From positions 310,001-374,000 of the forward strand of contig NZ_LFNE01000003.1 in NCBI RefSeq assembly GCF_001045455.1: a stretch of DNA of 64,000 bases. Direction: 5' to 3'. Under the pieces are notes generated by a model that did no database searches, was not told the DNA's origin, and was given only the letters and a program-made list of their open reading frames with translations. This stretch comes from Chryseobacterium sp. FH2 (GTDB lineage: Bacteria > Bacteroidota > Bacteroidia > Flavobacteriales > Weeksellaceae). The stretch's first letter is position 1. Every line of letters begins with the position of its first letter. This document shows, piece after piece, positions 62,631 to 64,000 of the stretch. A program made the position numbers and the translations under genes.

Positions 62631-62840
62631 ATGGATACAAATCATAATAATGGATTTAAAATCACGGGAGACTGGGAAGAACAATCCCGACAGCTAAAAG
62701 AGAAGTTTTCACAGCTAAAAGATTCAGACTTGGTGTTTGAAAAAGGGAAAGAAAATGAATTGCTGGCAAAATTAGAGAATAAATTAAGTAAAAACCGTGA
62801 AGAAGTCATTAAGATTCTCAAGAACACTCAATTTTCATAA
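62631..62840 (+). CDS. CsbD-like general stress protein
   Basis: A 69-aa protein with the CsbD/UPF0337-like pattern NGFKITGDWEEQSRQLKEKF followed by a second helical segment of alternating Lys/Glu. CsbD is a sigma-B-controlled stress protein in Bacillus; members are small, highly expressed, soluble helical proteins of unknown mode of action. It follows the AraC regulator by about 100 bases and is closed by a terminator. Confidence 0.82.
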   Translation: MDTNHNNGFKITGDWEEQSRQLKEKFSQLKDSDLVFEKGKENELLAKLENKLSKNREEVIKILKNTQFS

Positions 62841-62892
62841 TGAGCTTATTAAAACTCGAAAAATAGTAAATATGTTTTAAAGAGTTTTAATA

Positions 62893-62933
62893 GAAAAAGG
62901 GGCAGAAACTTTTAAGTGTCTGTTCTTTTTTTA
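62893..62933 (+). terminator. Terminator after the CsbD-like gene
   Basis: Bases 62893-62911 pair with 62914-62927 or so (core CAGAAACTT / AAGTGTCTG with one mismatch and G-U pairs), followed by seven T residues. Confidence 0.6.
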
Positions 62934-62977
62934 TGATAATAACATCAAAAATGACCTGTCAATATTCATTATTATAA

Positions 62978-63169
62978 ACCAATAACATACAAAAATCTTA
63001 TTATAGGATTCCTAAAGTAACCATAAAATTCAGGCTTTATATCCTGATTATTTTACATAAGACGTTTTTTGTTTATGTCACAAATGAAGGGATACATTAT
63101 ATCTATCAGAATGCAGCGCCTGTCGTATTTGAAAAAGATCTGAAAAATCAAGATTATGAAAACAATTAA
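62978..63169 (+). pseudogene. Open coding-like remnant without a start codon
   Basis: A 63-codon frame with no ATG, GTG or TTG reads FVYVTNEGIHYIYQNAAPVV and FEKDLKNQDYENN and ends at TAA 63167-63169, overlapping the start of the 89-aa gene (63156). The amino-acid pattern looks like real protein, so this may be the end of a gene that lost its 5' part. It could also be chance. Confidence 0.35.
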
Positions 63170-63425
63170 GTTATATATATTTAAAGACTCTGTGACTCAG
63201 AAAATGCCTTTATTTAAAGAAAAAGATATGCTCAGTTCACTTAATGATCTGATGAAAATTGATATTATTAAAACAGAGAAAGTCACCGAATATATCATTG
63301 ATGTTCCTGATGATTTTAGTTTTGAAAATTACGATAATGATCAATTGACATACTTATGCAATAGTTCTACGAACACTATTGAATATCATTTTGCAACTGT
63401 CCTGAATGATTATGATGTGATATGA
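63156..63425 (+). CDS. Hypothetical protein, 89 aa
   Basis: An 89-aa soluble protein with mixed alpha/beta character (KTIKLYIFKDSVTQKMPLF; VTEYIIDVPDDFSFENYDND). I do not recognise a domain. Its stop overlaps the start of the antiporter gene (ATGA), which supports translation and suggests a joint role with the transporter. Confidence 0.6.
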   Translation: MKTIKLYIFKDSVTQKMPLFKEKDMLSSLNDLMKIDIIKTEKVTEYIIDVPDDFSFENYDNDQLTYLCNSSTNTIEYHFATVLNDYDVI

Positions 63426-64000
63426 AGAACTTAAAAAAATACAGCTCTTCCATCAAACTATTAACGTATATGAAAAACAAGATCTATCTTTTGGGATGGA
63501 CAATGCTTATTCCGATACTGGCCTGGATAGCATATTTTGCTCATTATTCATTTACGGGACATTTATATTCCATAATCCTTACTTTTTTTCTCATGGGTTC
63601 TGTTCTCGCAGCAGTTTATCATTCAGAAATTATTGCTTATCGGGTTGGGGAACCTTATGGAACTCTGCTTCTTGCTTTTGCAATAACGGTCATAGAAGCT
63701 TCTCTTATTATTTCGATTATGCTGAGTGCAAAAGGATTGGAAACAATTAGTCTTGCAAGAGATACCGTTTTTGCCGCAGTAATGATTATTCTTACAGGAA
63801 TTATTGGGATTTGTATTGTTGTAGGATCACTTCGCTACAAAGAGCAGGTATTTACATTACAGGGAGTAAGTACGGCTCTGATTACGCTTGTAGCTATCAT
63901 AGCATTTACATTGATTTTGCCAAATTACACCACGAGCCATGACAAAGGGGAATACACCTCTGTACAGTTGATTTTTATTTCGATTACCTGTTTAGCCCTA
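63422..64000 (+). CDS. Calcium/proton antiporter (ChaA-like), truncated by the window end
   Basis: The first 193 residues of a membrane transporter. HSEIIAYRVGEPYGTLLLAF, ITVIEASLIISIML and LARDTVFAAVMIILTGIIGI match the first half of ChaA-type Ca2+(Na+, K+)/H+ antiporters, with the acidic residues of the first alpha repeat present (E69 in HSEI, E92 in VIEAS). The start at 63422 overlaps the 89-aa gene stop; an internal ATG at 63470 is an alternative. The second half lies outside the window. Confidence 0.88.
   Translation, partial: MKNLKKYSSSIKLLTYMKNKIYLLGWTMLIPILAWIAYFAHYSFTGHLYSIILTFFLMGSVLAAVYHSEIIAYRVGEPYGTLLLAFAITVIEASLIISIMLSAKGLETISLARDTVFAAVMIILTGIIGICIVVGSLRYKEQVFTLQGVSTALITLVAIIAFTLILPNYTTSHDKGEYTSVQLIFISITCLAL

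Overview
The window reads as chromosomal DNA of a Bacteroidota/Flavobacteriia bacterium, most likely Chryseobacterium or a close Weeksellaceae relative (inferred from gene content, not from a search). The signs are AT-rich DNA, few Shine-Dalgarno sites, several upstream octamers matching the Bacteroidota -7 promoter element TAnnTTTG, a large secreted protein with a type IX secretion (T9SS) C-terminal signal, and an AraC-type regulator and a small paired HTH-gene set of kinds I associate with Chryseobacterium. No rRNA, tRNA, CRISPR array, prophage or intact insertion sequence was seen.

Layout. (1) 0.2-6 kb: a plus-strand stress block with a KGG-motif disordered protein, a YciE/YciF ferritin-like protein, a zinc alcohol dehydrogenase, a CinA-like protein, a FAD oxidoreductase with a C-terminal Rieske domain and a duplicated DUF6766-type membrane protein. 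(2) 6.2-12 kb, minus strand: oleate hydratase, SemiSWEET transporter, serine hydrolase, an unknown protein, a YoaK/DUF1275 membrane protein and a Crp/Fnr regulator. (3) 12.1-17.5 kb, plus strand: an apparent operon pckA-gcvH-gcvT, an H-protein-like protein without the lipoyl lysine, a methyltransferase and an alpha-oxoamine synthase, closed by a clear terminator. An FNR-type palindrome lies between the regulator and pckA, suitably placed for both promoters.

(4) 17.8-38.7 kb: a Wzx/Wzy-type surface polysaccharide locus. It has a PglF-like dehydratase, Wza-like exporter, Wzc-like tyrosine kinase, UDP-GlcNAc/GalNAc epimerase and dehydrogenase (route to UDP-GalNAcA), Wzy, a secreted beta-helix protein, Wzx, acyltransferase, ATP-grasp enzyme, three glycosyltransferases, a CapK-like adenylating enzyme and, at the end, PglC/PglD/PglE-like enzymes. 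With the dehydratase these make a full set for UDP-N,N'-diacetylbacillosamine and its transfer to lipid carrier. A decayed beta-helix gene sits between the CapK-like and last glycosyltransferase genes.

(5) 39.6-55.2 kb: secreted and regulatory genes. A 451-aa secreted protein, a 1579-aa T9SS cargo with DNRLRE-like repeats, lamin-tail and CotH domains, two membrane-anchored one-component regulators (LuxR-type and AraC-type), a pair of overlapping HTH genes, and a two-gene operon for a 1459-aa surface protein plus a 166-aa companion. (6) 56-64 kb: a second stress block with a large HPII-type catalase, a GT4/(alpha,alpha)6 fusion with a GH130 enzyme and a 43-aa basic protein, an AraC regulator, a CsbD-like protein and a truncated calcium/proton antiporter gene running off the end.

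The strongest candidate for something undescribed is the pckA-gcvH-gcvT-(lysine-less H-like)-methyltransferase-oxoamine synthase operon with its Fnr-type regulator. The lysine-less H-like protein is directly visible; a common function of the operon is inference.
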